DNA from: Planctomycetota bacterium
GTDB lineage: Bacteria > Planctomycetota > Phycisphaerae > UBA1845 > UTPLA1
DNA length: 64,000 bases
NCBI GenBank assembly: GCA_015654675.1
Contig: JAATGM010000001.1
Location: forward strand, 1 to 64,000
Direction: 5' to 3'
Shown: positions 17,999 to 26,444 of the stretch, in pieces
Layout of the letters: the number at the start of each line of letters is the position of its first letter
Position numbering within the stretch: position 1 is the first letter of the stretch
The notes under the pieces: model-generated
What the model was told of the DNA's origin: nothing
The model's database searches: none
The model's input: the letters and a program-made list of their open reading frames with translations, nothing else
Translations under genes and position numbers: made by a program

Positions 17999-20014
17999 AT
18001 GCAGCCAACGGCCCTCAACGACCCCGCCGCCTCCTCACCGGCCCATGGCCGTGTCATTGCCGCGGTGGTTGGCATTGCGCTCGCCGCCGGCGCGCTGTTT
18101 CTCTATGTCCCTTCGCTAAGCTGCAAATTCCTCAACCTCGACGACTTCCAATACATCGTCGACAATCCTTACGTCCTCCGCCCAAGTTGGGAGCACGCCC
18201 GCGCCTTCTTCACCGAGTGGCGAAACCCCACCACCGTCGGCGGCTATTACCAGCCGCTCACCATGGTCTCGCTCATGCTCGATCGCATCATCGACGGCGT
18301 GGGCAAGCCCATCCCCGATCCGAAAGTCTTCCACGCCACCAACATCGCCATCCACGCCGCCAACTGCCTGCTGCTCTTCATCTGGCTCTCGCGCCTGACA
18401 CGCTCATTTCCCGCCGCCGCCGTCGGCGCTGTCCTCTTCGCCGTCCACCCGATGAACGTCGAATCCGTCACATGGATATGCCAGCGTAAGTCGCTGCTCG
18501 CGGCATTTTTCTCTCTTCTCACACTGATCGCCTACGACAAACACGCCCGCCGTCCCGGCGTCGGCTGGCTCACCGCAGCAACGCTCGCCTTCCTCCTCGC
18601 CCTGCTGTCGAAGCCAACCAGTTGGATGCTCCCCGTCTTCCTGCTCCTGCTCGACTTCTACCCCTACCGCCGCCTGAAGATCTCCGCGCTCGCGGAGAAA
18701 CTCCCGATGTTCCTGCTCGCCGTCGTCTTCGGCTGGATCGCCTATGTCTCGCAGAAAACGGGTGCCGGCGCAGTCGCCCCACACCTCGATGTCCTCCTGA
18801 AAAAGACACCGCTCGTCATCTGTCACAACATCACCTTCTACTTCACCAAGCTCCTCGTCCCGCTCAACCTCTGCCCGCAATACCCCGCCCCGCCGCTCGA
18901 CGCCATCAAGCTCACCGCCGCCCCGTTCGCCTGGGGCGTCGTCGGAACGGCCGCTCTCATCGCTCTGTTGATCGCCTTTCGCCGCCGGCGAATCGTTTGG
19001 GTCGGCGTGCTCGGCTTCCTCCTTCTCATTAACCCCGTCGTGCTCGGGCTCGTGGACTTTCAAGGTTCCATCACCGGCGACCGTTTCGTCTATCTCCCCA
19101 TGCTCTCGTTGCTCCTCATGCTCGGCTTCGGCATCGCCGTACTGGCCGCGCGCGGATTTTCAGCCAAGCTCGCCGTCGCCGGATTGGCGATCGTGGTCTC
19201 GCTGGCGTTTTCCTGGAAGACTTGGCGCCTGCAGGATGTCTACCTCGATAGCATCAACTACTGGGAATTCGTCGTCCGTCAGAATCCGAACGACGCCTAC
19301 TGCCGCATGGGCCTCGGCCGCGCCTGGCTGCTCGTCGACCGCAACGCAGCCGCCGAGTCCGAATTCCGAAAAGCCATCGAACTGAACCCCGATTTCGCGG
19401 ATTCCTATTTCTACCTCGGTGAAGTCCTCTACTACGAACAAAAGCCCACCGAGGCGAAGGAATGGATCGACAAGGGTCTCGCCCTCCGCCCCGACAGCTC
19501 GCAGGGCAACTTCTTCCTCGGTCTGGTCATGCAGCGCCTCGGTTACGTCTCTGAAACCATCGCGCCCTTCCAGCGCGCCCTCGAGCTTCGCCCCAACTGG
19601 CGCGAAGCCCTGCGCGGCCTCAGCATCGCCCTGCTCAAATCCGGCCGCGGCGCTGAATCGCTGCCTGTACTCACGCGCCTCGTCACGCTCGAACCCGACA
19701 ATCCCGTCAACCTCTACAATTACGCCGTCGCCCTTACCGAATCCGGCGAAGACCTCGCCGCACTCAACGTCATGCAGCAGGCCGTCGCGCTGAAGCCCGA
19801 CGACGGCAACATGCAATTCGCCCTCGCCGCCTGCGCCGCCAGCGCCGGCGACACGAATCTCGCCTGGAAGGCCCTCGAGGCCGCCGTCAAACTGCGACCG
19901 GAAATGATGGAGCTCGCCGCCGCCGAGCATCGCTTCGAAAAAATGCGCGCCTCGCCCCGCTGGCGCGTACTGAAGATCTCCGTCGAAGGCGCTCCCGCAA
20001 ATAAACCCAACTGA
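17999..20014 (+). CDS. TMTC-like membrane protein with C-terminal TPRs
   Basis: A 671-residue protein with about eleven transmembrane helices in residues 20-410 and five to six TPR units in about 430-650. The N-terminal half has the GT-C/TMTC hallmarks: FLNLDDFQYIVDNPYV after TM1, with the acidic pair expected at the catalytic loop, and a later segment AVHPMNVESVTWICQRKSLL. Family members are called O-mannosyl transferases or, in bacteria, TPR-containing membrane proteins of unproven activity. The polyprenol-sugar donor is inferred only. The gene begins 41 bases after the aldo/keto reductase and ends 156 bases before nuoI. Confidence 0.8.
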   Translation: MQPTALNDPAASSPAHGRVIAAVVGIALAAGALFLYVPSLSCKFLNLDDFQYIVDNPYVLRPSWEHARAFFTEWRNPTTVGGYYQPLTMVSLMLDRIIDGVGKPIPDPKVFHATNIAIHAANCLLLFIWLSRLTRSFPAAAVGAVLFAVHPMNVESVTWICQRKSLLAAFFSLLTLIAYDKHARRPGVGWLTAATLAFLLALLSKPTSWMLPVFLLLLDFYPYRRLKISALAEKLPMFLLAVVFGWIAYVSQKTGAGAVAPHLDVLLKKTPLVICHNITFYFTKLLVPLNLCPQYPAPPLDAIKLTAAPFAWGVVGTAALIALLIAFRRRRIVWVGVLGFLLLINPVVLGLVDFQGSITGDRFVYLPMLSLLLMLGFGIAVLAARGFSAKLAVAGLAIVVSLAFSWKTWRLQDVYLDSINYWEFVVRQNPNDAYCRMGLGRAWLLVDRNAAAESEFRKAIELNPDFADSYFYLGEVLYYEQKPTEAKEWIDKGLALRPDSSQGNFFLGLVMQRLGYVSETIAPFQRALELRPNWREALRGLSIALLKSGRGAESLPVLTRLVTLEPDNPVNLYNYAVALTESGEDLAALNVMQQAVALKPDDGNMQFALAACAASAGDTNLAWKALEAAVKLRPEMMELAAAEHRFEKMRASPRWRVLKISVEGAPANKPN

Positions 20015-20036
20015 CAAATCACCTTCCGCACGCAGT

Positions 20037-20064
20037 TTGCATCGCCGACGCCGCCCGCTAACAT
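20037..20064 (+). promoter_or_regulatory. Candidate promoter of the nuo operon
   Basis: TTGCAT (20037-20042) and TAACAT (20059-20064) are 16 bases apart, about 107 bases before the nuoI GTG. The 16-base spacing is shared with the stronger enolase and tRNA promoters in this window. Confidence 0.35.
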
Positions 20065-20170
20065 CGCCACACGATTCGGCCGTGGTGCAGTTGCACTAAG
20101 CCGACTACAATCGCCAAAACGGCCGTCAGCTCCGATCGGGCCCGGTCGAATTGCCGAACGAGGTGCCTGC

Positions 20171-20788
20171 GTGGGCCGTTATTTCGCCGACATCTGGGAC
20201 ACCCTCAAGACCATCTCCATCGGGATGGGAATCACCCTCAAATACTGCTTCGCCAAGACCGTGACGGTCCAATACCCGGACATGGCCCCGGTCCTCCAGC
20301 CGCGCTACCGCGGGTTCCACTGGTTCGAAGCCGAAAAGTGCATCGCCTGCGATCAGTGCGCGAAGGCCTGCCCGGTCGATTGCATCTACATCGAAAAAAC
20401 CGGTGCTCGAAAAATCGACAAAGCCACCGGTGAAGCCATCGGCGGGGCCCTCACGCGCTACGCCATCGACTACTCGAAATGCATGTTCTGCGCCCTCTGC
20501 TGCGAGCCGTGTCCGACCGACTGCATCCACATGGGCAACAACCACGACTTGAGCGCCTTCACCCGCAAGGAAATGGTCGTCGAGTTCACCGACCTCGCGA
20601 AAGAAGGCAAGCAGACACCCGAGCCAATCTGGATGCAGAAGGAAAAACTGCCCGCCTGGGCCGAAGAAAGAAAGCGTCAGTGGCAGGATCGCGCCGCTCC
20701 CGTGAAGGACGCCATGCTACGCGCCCTCCAGGCCAGCGAAGCGAAGAAACCCGCACCCGCCGCCCCGGCGCCGGCCGCGACAAACTGA
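20171..20788 (+). CDS. nuoI: NADH-quinone oxidoreductase subunit I
   Basis: A 205-residue complex I Q-module subunit that carries clusters N6a and N6b and relays electrons towards NuoB. Both 4Fe-4S motifs are intact: C57-x2-C60-x2-C63-x3-C67 and C104-x2-C107-x2-C110-x3-C114. The GTG start at 20171 has GAGGT 7 bases upstream. The C-terminal Lys/Pro/Ala-rich tail (about 150-205) is longer than in E. coli. It is the first gene of the operon, whereas nuoA normally leads and nuoI lies between nuoH and nuoJ. Confidence 0.95.
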   Translation: MGRYFADIWDTLKTISIGMGITLKYCFAKTVTVQYPDMAPVLQPRYRGFHWFEAEKCIACDQCAKACPVDCIYIEKTGARKIDKATGEAIGGALTRYAIDYSKCMFCALCCEPCPTDCIHMGNNHDLSAFTRKEMVVEFTDLAKEGKQTPEPIWMQKEKLPAWAEERKRQWQDRAAPVKDAMLRALQASEAKKPAPAAPAPAATN

Positions 20789-20801
20789 GGAGCCGCCCCC
20801 G

Positions 20802-21257
20802 ATGCCCAATGAAAGCGCAAATCTGGTCCTCGGCCTCTTCCTCTTCATGGTCGGCGGCATCGCCATGGTGCTTGCCCCGCTGACCATCGGAAAGCTCGTC
20901 CGTGCCCGGCTTCCGCACCCCGAAAAAGACGCCCCCTACGAATGCGGCGAACCCGCCATCGGCCCGAGCTGGGTCCAGTTCGATTTGCGTTTCTACGTCG
21001 TCGCCCTCGTCTTCATCATCTTCGACATCGAAATGGCACTGTTCTATCCGTGGGCAGTCGTCTTCCGCTCCGCCGGAATCGCCGCCCTCTGGGACATGCT
21101 CATCTTCTTCGCATTGATCGTCGTCGGTTTCCTCTACCTCTGGCGCTTCGGCTATCTCAACTGGGTCCGCTCCACCGCCAGCACCAGCAAGCCCTCCGAA
21201 AAAGAGCTTCTCGCGAAGCCGAGTGCCCTGTCAGCCGCAGCGCGGCAGTGGGCTTGA
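20802..21257 (+). CDS. nuoA: NADH-quinone oxidoreductase subunit A
   Basis: A 151-residue three-helix membrane subunit at the junction of the Q-module and membrane arm. It has PYECGEPAIGPSWVQFDLRF, the conserved loop, followed by FIIFDIEMALFYPWAVVF. GAGGAG lies 9 bases before the ATG, and nuoI ends 13 bases upstream. A short Ser/Lys-rich C-terminal tail extends the usual length. Confidence 0.95.
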   Translation: MPNESANLVLGLFLFMVGGIAMVLAPLTIGKLVRARLPHPEKDAPYECGEPAIGPSWVQFDLRFYVVALVFIIFDIEMALFYPWAVVFRSAGIAALWDMLIFFALIVVGFLYLWRFGYLNWVRSTASTSKPSEKELLAKPSALSAAARQWA

Positions 21258-21284
21258 TCAGGCACGACTGCAAGGAACTCCTCC

Positions 21285-21809
21285 ATGAGTTGGATCGAAA
21301 ACCGATTTGAAGAGGGCCTCATCGTCACCTCGCTCGACTGGGCCATCAACTGGGGCCGCTCCAACGCCATCTGGCCCATGACCTTCGGCCTCGCCTGTTG
21401 CGCCATCGAGATGATGGCCGTCGGCGCCAGCCGCTTCGACATCGATCGTTTCGGCGCGGGCGCCTTCCGCGCCACCCCGCGTCAATCCGACCTCATGATC
21501 GTCGCCGGCACCGTCACGTACAAAATGGCCAGCCGCGTGAAGCGCCTTTACCACCAGATGCCCGAACCGAAATACGTCATCGCCATGGGCGCCTGCACCA
21601 TCGGCGGCGGCCCCTACTTCAAGCACGGCTACCACGTCGTAAAGGGTGTCGACCTCGTCGTCCCCGTCGATGTCTACGTCCCCGGCTGCCCGCCGCGCCC
21701 GGAGGCCCTGCTCGAAGGTCTCATGCGTCTGCAAGACAAAATTCGCGGCCAGTCCATCGCCAAGGATCGCTGGCGTGACGTGAAGGAAGAGGCCTTCGCC
21801 TCCGCGTGA
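21285..21809 (+). CDS. nuoB: NADH-quinone oxidoreductase subunit B
   Basis: The 174-residue subunit that holds the terminal 4Fe-4S cluster N2, which reduces quinone. The cluster ligands are C38-C39, C104 and C135. Conserved phrases [30 protein letters not shown] and [17 protein letters not shown] are present. AAGGA precedes the ATG, 27 bases after nuoA. Confidence 0.96.
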   Translation: MSWIENRFEEGLIVTSLDWAINWGRSNAIWPMTFGLACCAIEMMAVGASRFDIDRFGAGAFRATPRQSDLMIVAGTVTYKMASRVKRLYHQMPEPKYVIAMGACTIGGGPYFKHGYHVVKGVDLVVPVDVYVPGCPPRPEALLEGLMRLQDKIRGQSIAKDRWRDVKEEAFASA

Positions 21810-21813
21810 AATC

Positions 21814-22380
21814 ATGACCATTGAAGGCATTGCCAATCTGCTGAAGGAAAAGTTTCCCGACGCCGGCATCGAAGCCCGCCTAGAGAGCCGCCACCCGCAC
21901 GTAATCGTAAAGCCCGAACACTGGCTCACGGTCGCCGAGTTCCTGCGAAACGATCCCCAGTTGAAATTCGACTGGCTCCGCTGCATCACCGGCGTCGACT
22001 ACATCGAAGACAAGCAGCTCGCCGCCATCTACGACTTTCACTCAACGCAGCGCCCCGCCCAGTCCGACGGCCTGTGGTCCGCCCGCGGCGAGCTATCAGT
22101 AAAGGTCCTCGCGCCCCGCGACAACCCCATGGTCCCCAGCGTCTGCCACCTCTGGGGCGCGGCCGATTGGCACGAGCGCGAAACCTACGACCTCGTCGGA
22201 ATCAATTTCCAGAATCACCCCGACTCGGTCGACGATCTCAACGGCCGCCATCCGCGCCGCATCCTCTGTCCCGACGATTGGCAAGGCCACCCGCTCCAGA
22301 AGGACTACGAATTCCCGCTCGAATATCACGGAATCCCCGCCGTCACCGAGTTTGGACAAACTCGGCCGCTGCACGGTTGA
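21814..22380 (+). CDS. nuoC: NADH-quinone oxidoreductase subunit C
   Basis: The 188-residue 30-kDa subunit of the Q-module, encoded separately from nuoD. It keeps SVCHLWGAADWHERETYDL and a C-terminal RRILCPDDWQGHPLQKDYE motif. It starts 4 bases after nuoB with no strong Shine-Dalgarno, suggesting translational coupling. Confidence 0.94.
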   Translation: MTIEGIANLLKEKFPDAGIEARLESRHPHVIVKPEHWLTVAEFLRNDPQLKFDWLRCITGVDYIEDKQLAAIYDFHSTQRPAQSDGLWSARGELSVKVLAPRDNPMVPSVCHLWGAADWHERETYDLVGINFQNHPDSVDDLNGRHPRRILCPDDWQGHPLQKDYEFPLEYHGIPAVTEFGQTRPLHG

Positions 22381-22398
22381 CCAGACGCGAGAACCCCG

Positions 22399-23583
22399 AT
22401 GGCTGACACCGTCCTCGAATCCCGCCCCGACCTGAACCTCGACGTCGTCCGCGACGAAATCGGCGACGTGCGCACCGAGGAAATGCTCGTCAATATGGGT
22501 CCGCAGCACCCCTCCACGCACGGCGTGCTCCGCATCGTCCTCCGCACCGACGGCGAGATGGTCCTCGAAGCCGTGCCCCACATCGGCTACCTCCACCGCT
22601 GCGCCGAAAAAATCGGCGAAAACGTCGCCCCCTATCAATACATCCCCTACACCGACCGAATGGACTATCTCGCCGGGATGAACAACAACCTGGCGTTCTC
22701 GCTCGCGATCGAAGCCCTCACCGGCCTCGAAGTTCCCAAGCGTGCCCAGGTCATCCGCGTCATCTTCGCCGAGATGAACCGCATCGCCTCGCACCTCGTT
22801 TCAATGGGCGCTTACGGCCTCGATATGGGCGCGTTCACGCCATTTCTCTACGCCTTCCGCGAACGCGAGCGCATCCTCGATCTCTTCGAGGCCTCCTGCG
22901 GAGCCCGCCTCACCTACAGTTATATCACCATCGGCGGCGTAACCGACGACGTCCCCGAGCGCTTCATCGATGTCTGCCGCGAATACCTCGACTACTTCGA
23001 GCCCAAGATCGCTGAATACAACAACCTGCTTTCGTTCAATCACATCTTCGTGAAACGCACCGCCAATGTCGGCATCATCTCCGCCGAAAAAGCCATCAAC
23101 TGGGGCCTATCAGGGCCAAGTCTCCGCGGCAGCGGCGTGAAATGGGATCTTCGCAAAGTCCATCCCGATTGCGGCTACGACGAATACGACTTCGACATCC
23201 CCGTGGGCCAGGGCCTTAAGGGCCAGCTCGGCGACTGCTGGGACCGCTATTTCGTCCGCATCCAGGAAATGCAGCAATCCGTCCGAATCGTCCGCCAGGC
23301 CCTCGACAAACTCGCCGGCACGCCGGGAGAGTACAAACACAAGTCGGGCAAGTCGGTCAAACTCCCGAAGGACGAAATCTATTACGAAATCGAAGGCGCT
23401 CGCGGCCAGCTCGGATTTTTCATCCAGGGCGACGGCTCGCAAATCCCTTACCGCGTCAAAGCTCGCGGCCCCAGTTATTGCAATCTTTCAATCACCAACG
23501 AGGTCGTCAAAGACTGCCTCCTCGCCGACGTCCCCGCCATCATCGGCTCGATTGACGTCGTCATGGGCGAGGTTGATCGCTGA
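22399..23583 (+). CDS. nuoD: NADH-quinone oxidoreductase subunit D
   Basis: The 394-residue 49-kDa subunit that forms the quinone-binding site with NuoB. Signature residues are in MGPQHPSTHGVLRIVLRTDG and the C-terminal DVPAIIGSIDVVMGEVDR. The PHIGYLHRCAEKIGE and QYIPYTDRMDYLAG motifs are complete. It ends 157 bases before nuoH, the only large gap inside the nuo cluster. Confidence 0.96.
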   Translation: MADTVLESRPDLNLDVVRDEIGDVRTEEMLVNMGPQHPSTHGVLRIVLRTDGEMVLEAVPHIGYLHRCAEKIGENVAPYQYIPYTDRMDYLAGMNNNLAFSLAIEALTGLEVPKRAQVIRVIFAEMNRIASHLVSMGAYGLDMGAFTPFLYAFRERERILDLFEASCGARLTYSYITIGGVTDDVPERFIDVCREYLDYFEPKIAEYNNLLSFNHIFVKRTANVGIISAEKAINWGLSGPSLRGSGVKWDLRKVHPDCGYDEYDFDIPVGQGLKGQLGDCWDRYFVRIQEMQQSVRIVRQALDKLAGTPGEYKHKSGKSVKLPKDEIYYEIEGARGQLGFFIQGDGSQIPYRVKARGPSYCNLSITNEVVKDCLLADVPAIIGSIDVVMGEVDR

Positions 23584-23688
23584 CCCCTCAACTTTGTGGA
23601 AATCCCGTCGCCTCAGGCGCTTAAGTCGCGAAGTGCTCTCTGCTGATTGCCATGCAAACCTCTTCCAATCCCAACCCGATTCGCTATA

Positions 23689-23708
23689 TTCGTGAAACTA
23701 TTCACGAA
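23689..23708. promoter_or_regulatory. Perfect inverted repeat between nuoD and nuoH
   Basis: TTCGTGAA and TTCACGAA form an exact 8-base inverted repeat around ACTA, 33 bases before the nuoH GTG and in the only sizeable gap of the nuo cluster. It could be an operator for a dimeric regulator or a small RNA hairpin; no T-run follows, so a terminator is unlikely. Confidence 0.5.
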
Positions 23709-23740
23709 CCGGCCGGTCGGCCGTCCTGAAAGGCAGCGCG

Positions 23741-25594
23741 GTGTCACAGGCGACAATTCCATGGATTGAACCCGTCCCCGAAAAGCGGGTCGCCATGCGC
23801 CGTAAGGCCCTGCTCGTCCTCTTCGGAGGCGGCCTCACGGCCCTCATCGTCGGCTGCGTCATGCTCGGAGTTTTCCGCGCCCTCCCCGACCAGGTCGGCA
23901 CCATCGTCTTCATCCTCGCCGGTGTCCTCCCGATTCTCGGCGGCCTCGGCCTCATCCCGCTCGGCCTGCTTAACGGCAGTGTCGTCCTCACAACACTCGG
24001 CTTCGCCCAGATCGGCATCGGCGCCCTCGTAGGCGGCCTGCTCAAGGCAACACCGATCGATCCCCTAGTCGTCGGCGTCTTACTACTTGTAATCGGCCCA
24101 ATCGCTGCCGGCCTCGCCATGCTCACCGCCGCCGGCGTCATCGTGGCCTTCAAACAAGTTGTCCAACTTCTTCTCATGCGCTGGACAGCCCTCATCCTCT
24201 TTTGCGGCGGAATCGTCTCAATCATCCTGCTCGTCTGGGCCCATGCATTCGTCTTCCGCTACGTCGCCCAACTCGCGAATGACACAACCCTTAACACATC
24301 CGCCACCACGACCTTCGGCGGCGATCTCACCATCGCCGAGCTTTCGACGCGCTTCAGCGGAAATTGGCGCCCCGTCGCATTTGTCCTCTGGCCCCTGCAA
24401 TTCGGCCTCATCCGCGACCTCATCGCCATGGGCGGCGTCATCGGCTTCATCAGCATCATCCCGCTCTACACCATCTGGTGGGAACGCAAAGTCGCCGGCC
24501 GCATCCAATCCCGGCTCGGCCCCATGCGTGTCGGCGGCTGGCACGGTTGGGCCCAGTCCTTCGCCGACGGCATGAAGCTCATCTGCAAGGAAGATTTCGT
24601 CCCGCCCGAAGGCGACGGCACGCTCTTCCGCCTTGCCCCCTATCTCGCATTCGTGCCCGCCATCTGCGCCTTCATCGCCCTGCCCTTCGCAACCACCTAC
24701 GTCTTCCGCGACCTCGACGTCGCCCTGCTCTTCATCCTCGCCATGCTCGGCATCGAAGTTCTCGGTGTCATCATCGCCGGCTGGGCCAGCAACAATAAAT
24801 GGAGCGTGTACGGCGCGATGCGCGAGGCCTGCCAGATGGTCTCCTACGAAATCCCGATGGGTATGGCCCTGCTCGTACCGGTCATGACCGCCGGCGCCCT
24901 CCGCCTGACCGACATCGCCAAACTCCAGCAGGATGGCTTCGGATCCTGGCTCGCCTGGAATAATCCGTTCTGCCTTATCGCCTTCTTCTGCTACTACACC
25001 GCCTCGCTCGCCTCCTGTAAGCGCGCCCCGTTTGATCTGCCCGAGTCCGAATCCGAACTCGTCGCCGGCTTCCACACCGAGTACAGCGGCTTCCGCTGGT
25101 CGCTCTTCTTCTTCGCCGAATACGCCGCCATGTTCGCCGTCTCCGGCCTCGCCGTGATTCTCTTCCTCGGCGCGTGGTATGGCCCGCTTCCGCTGAGCTG
25201 GGCCCCGGCCGGCAACGACATCGCCTCCGCCGTTGTTCGCGGCCTGCTCTTCGACGGCCCGATCCTCTTCATCCTCAAGTGCGGCCTCTTGCTCTACGTC
25301 CAGATCTGGATTCGTTGGACGCTCCCGCGCATCCGGATTGACCAGGTGCTCTACGCCTGCATCCAGGTCTTGTTGCCGCTGACCATGCTCGTCGTCCTCG
25401 GCAGCACGTTCTGGCTGCTCTTCGACAACAGCGCCCATCCCGCATTCGAAAGCTTTGCAAAAGTTGTTCGCGGGCTTCTGTCGCTCGTCGGCGTCGTCAT
25501 TTCAATCGCCATCGCCGGCTTCATCATCTTTGGTTTCGTGAACCGTCGCCGCCTCGTCGGCACCCTGGCCATCGAACACTTCCCCGGGAGCTGA
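23741..25594 (+). CDS. nuoH: NADH-quinone oxidoreductase subunit H, N-terminally extended
   Basis: A membrane-arm subunit that couples quinone reduction to proton pumping. The core (about residues 215-617) has the family motifs: WWERKVAGRIQSRLGPMRVG, a later KEDFVPP loop and RAPFDLPESESELVAGFHTE. The protein is 617 residues, well above the common 330-430. Its first ~215 residues form about five extra transmembrane helices (for example near 22-44, 54-77, 80-100, 107-130 and 148-170) that I do not recognise. The GTG start with an AAAGGCAG leader lies 157 bases after nuoD. The extension is in frame without any break, so it is part of the same open reading frame unless the true start is internal. 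Confidence 0.9.
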   Translation: MSQATIPWIEPVPEKRVAMRRKALLVLFGGGLTALIVGCVMLGVFRALPDQVGTIVFILAGVLPILGGLGLIPLGLLNGSVVLTTLGFAQIGIGALVGGLLKATPIDPLVVGVLLLVIGPIAAGLAMLTAAGVIVAFKQVVQLLLMRWTALILFCGGIVSIILLVWAHAFVFRYVAQLANDTTLNTSATTTFGGDLTIAELSTRFSGNWRPVAFVLWPLQFGLIRDLIAMGGVIGFISIIPLYTIWWERKVAGRIQSRLGPMRVGGWHGWAQSFADGMKLICKEDFVPPEGDGTLFRLAPYLAFVPAICAFIALPFATTYVFRDLDVALLFILAMLGIEVLGVIIAGWASNNKWSVYGAMREACQMVSYEIPMGMALLVPVMTAGALRLTDIAKLQQDGFGSWLAWNNPFCLIAFFCYYTASLASCKRAPFDLPESESELVAGFHTEYSGFRWSLFFFAEYAAMFAVSGLAVILFLGAWYGPLPLSWAPAGNDIASAVVRGLLFDGPILFILKCGLLLYVQIWIRWTLPRIRIDQVLYACIQVLLPLTMLVVLGSTFWLLFDNSAHPAFESFAKVVRGLLSLVGVVISIAIAGFIIFGFVNRRRLVGTLAIEHFPGS

Positions 25595-25614
25595 CGCCGC
25601 CGCGCTGACCAACC

Positions 25615-26124
25615 ATGAACGTCAACACCTGGCTTGAGCCCATCGTCTTCTTCCTATTCGCTGGCGTGGTGCTTTTCTCCGCCATCGGCATCGTCCTCAC
25701 GCGCAATATCGTCCGCGCCGCCCTGTTCCTTCTCGGGACGCTCGGTGGCGTCGCCGGCCTTTACTTCCTCCTCATGGCCAACCTGCTCGCCGCCATCCAA
25801 CTCATCGTCTACGCCGGCGGAACCCTCGTCCTCATCGTCTTCGGCGTCATGCTCACCAGTAAGTCACCCTGGGTCCGCTTTGCCCCATCGCGCAGCGAGG
25901 CGGCCGCCGCCACCACAATCGGCCTCGTCCTCTTCGCGGCGCTTGCCAAAATCGTCACGGGCATCGACTGGACCGTCGCCGCCCATCCCGCCGATCAGCC
26001 CGCGACCGTCCGCCAGGTCGGCAACCTGCTCCTACAGCAATACCTCGTCCCTTTCGAAGTCGCTTCGGTTCTCCTGCTCGTTGTCATGATCGGCGCGGCC
26101 TATCTCGCCCGTCCGGAGAACTGA
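25615..26124 (+). CDS. nuoJ: NADH-quinone oxidoreductase subunit J
   Basis: A 169-residue membrane subunit with five predicted helices and the conserved IVLTRNIVRAALFLLGTLGG and AAIQLIVYAGGTLVLIVFGV segments. It lies 20 bases after nuoH and 4 bases before nuoK. Confidence 0.93.
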   Translation: MNVNTWLEPIVFFLFAGVVLFSAIGIVLTRNIVRAALFLLGTLGGVAGLYFLLMANLLAAIQLIVYAGGTLVLIVFGVMLTSKSPWVRFAPSRSEAAAATTIGLVLFAALAKIVTGIDWTVAAHPADQPATVRQVGNLLLQQYLVPFEVASVLLLVVMIGAAYLARPEN

Positions 26125-26128
26125 CCCA

Positions 26129-26440
26129 ATGACCTCGATCGGCCTCCAACACTACCTCCTCCTCGCCGCGGCCCTTTTTTGCCTCGGCATCCTCACCATG
26201 ACGCTCAAGCGAAACGCCATCGGAATCCTCATCGGCGTCGAGCTCATCTTGAATGCCGCCAACCTCAACCTCGTCGCGTTCACCCGCTATCGAACAGGCG
26301 CGATTGACGGCCAGATCGTCGCCGTCTTCATCATCCTGCTTGCCGCCGCCGAAGCGGCCATCGCCATCGCCATCTTCATGAACTTCTACAACAGTCTCGC
26401 CACGATCGACGTCGATCGCGCCGACCAATTGCAGGGCTGA
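26129..26440 (+). CDS. nuoK: NADH-quinone oxidoreductase subunit K
   Basis: A 103-residue three-helix antiporter-like subunit. It has MTLKRNAIGILIGVELILNA, with the membrane Glu, and IILLAAAEAAIAIAIFMNFY, with the second. It is tightly packed between nuoJ and nuoL, with 4-base gaps. Confidence 0.95.
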   Translation: MTSIGLQHYLLLAAALFCLGILTMTLKRNAIGILIGVELILNAANLNLVAFTRYRTGAIDGQIVAVFIILLAAAEAAIAIAIFMNFYNSLATIDVDRADQLQG

Positions 26441-26444
26441 CCCG

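Noticed and set aside
20083-20111. Second promoter candidate before nuoI with TACAAT
   Set aside because: The TACAAT at 20106-20111 has only a poor -35 (TGGTGC) at 17 bases. TTGCAC nearby is too close.
24218-25438. 406-codon minus-strand frame
   Set aside because: Lies antisense to nuoH, and its acidic composition mirrors the GC-rich sense codons. No start signal or motif.
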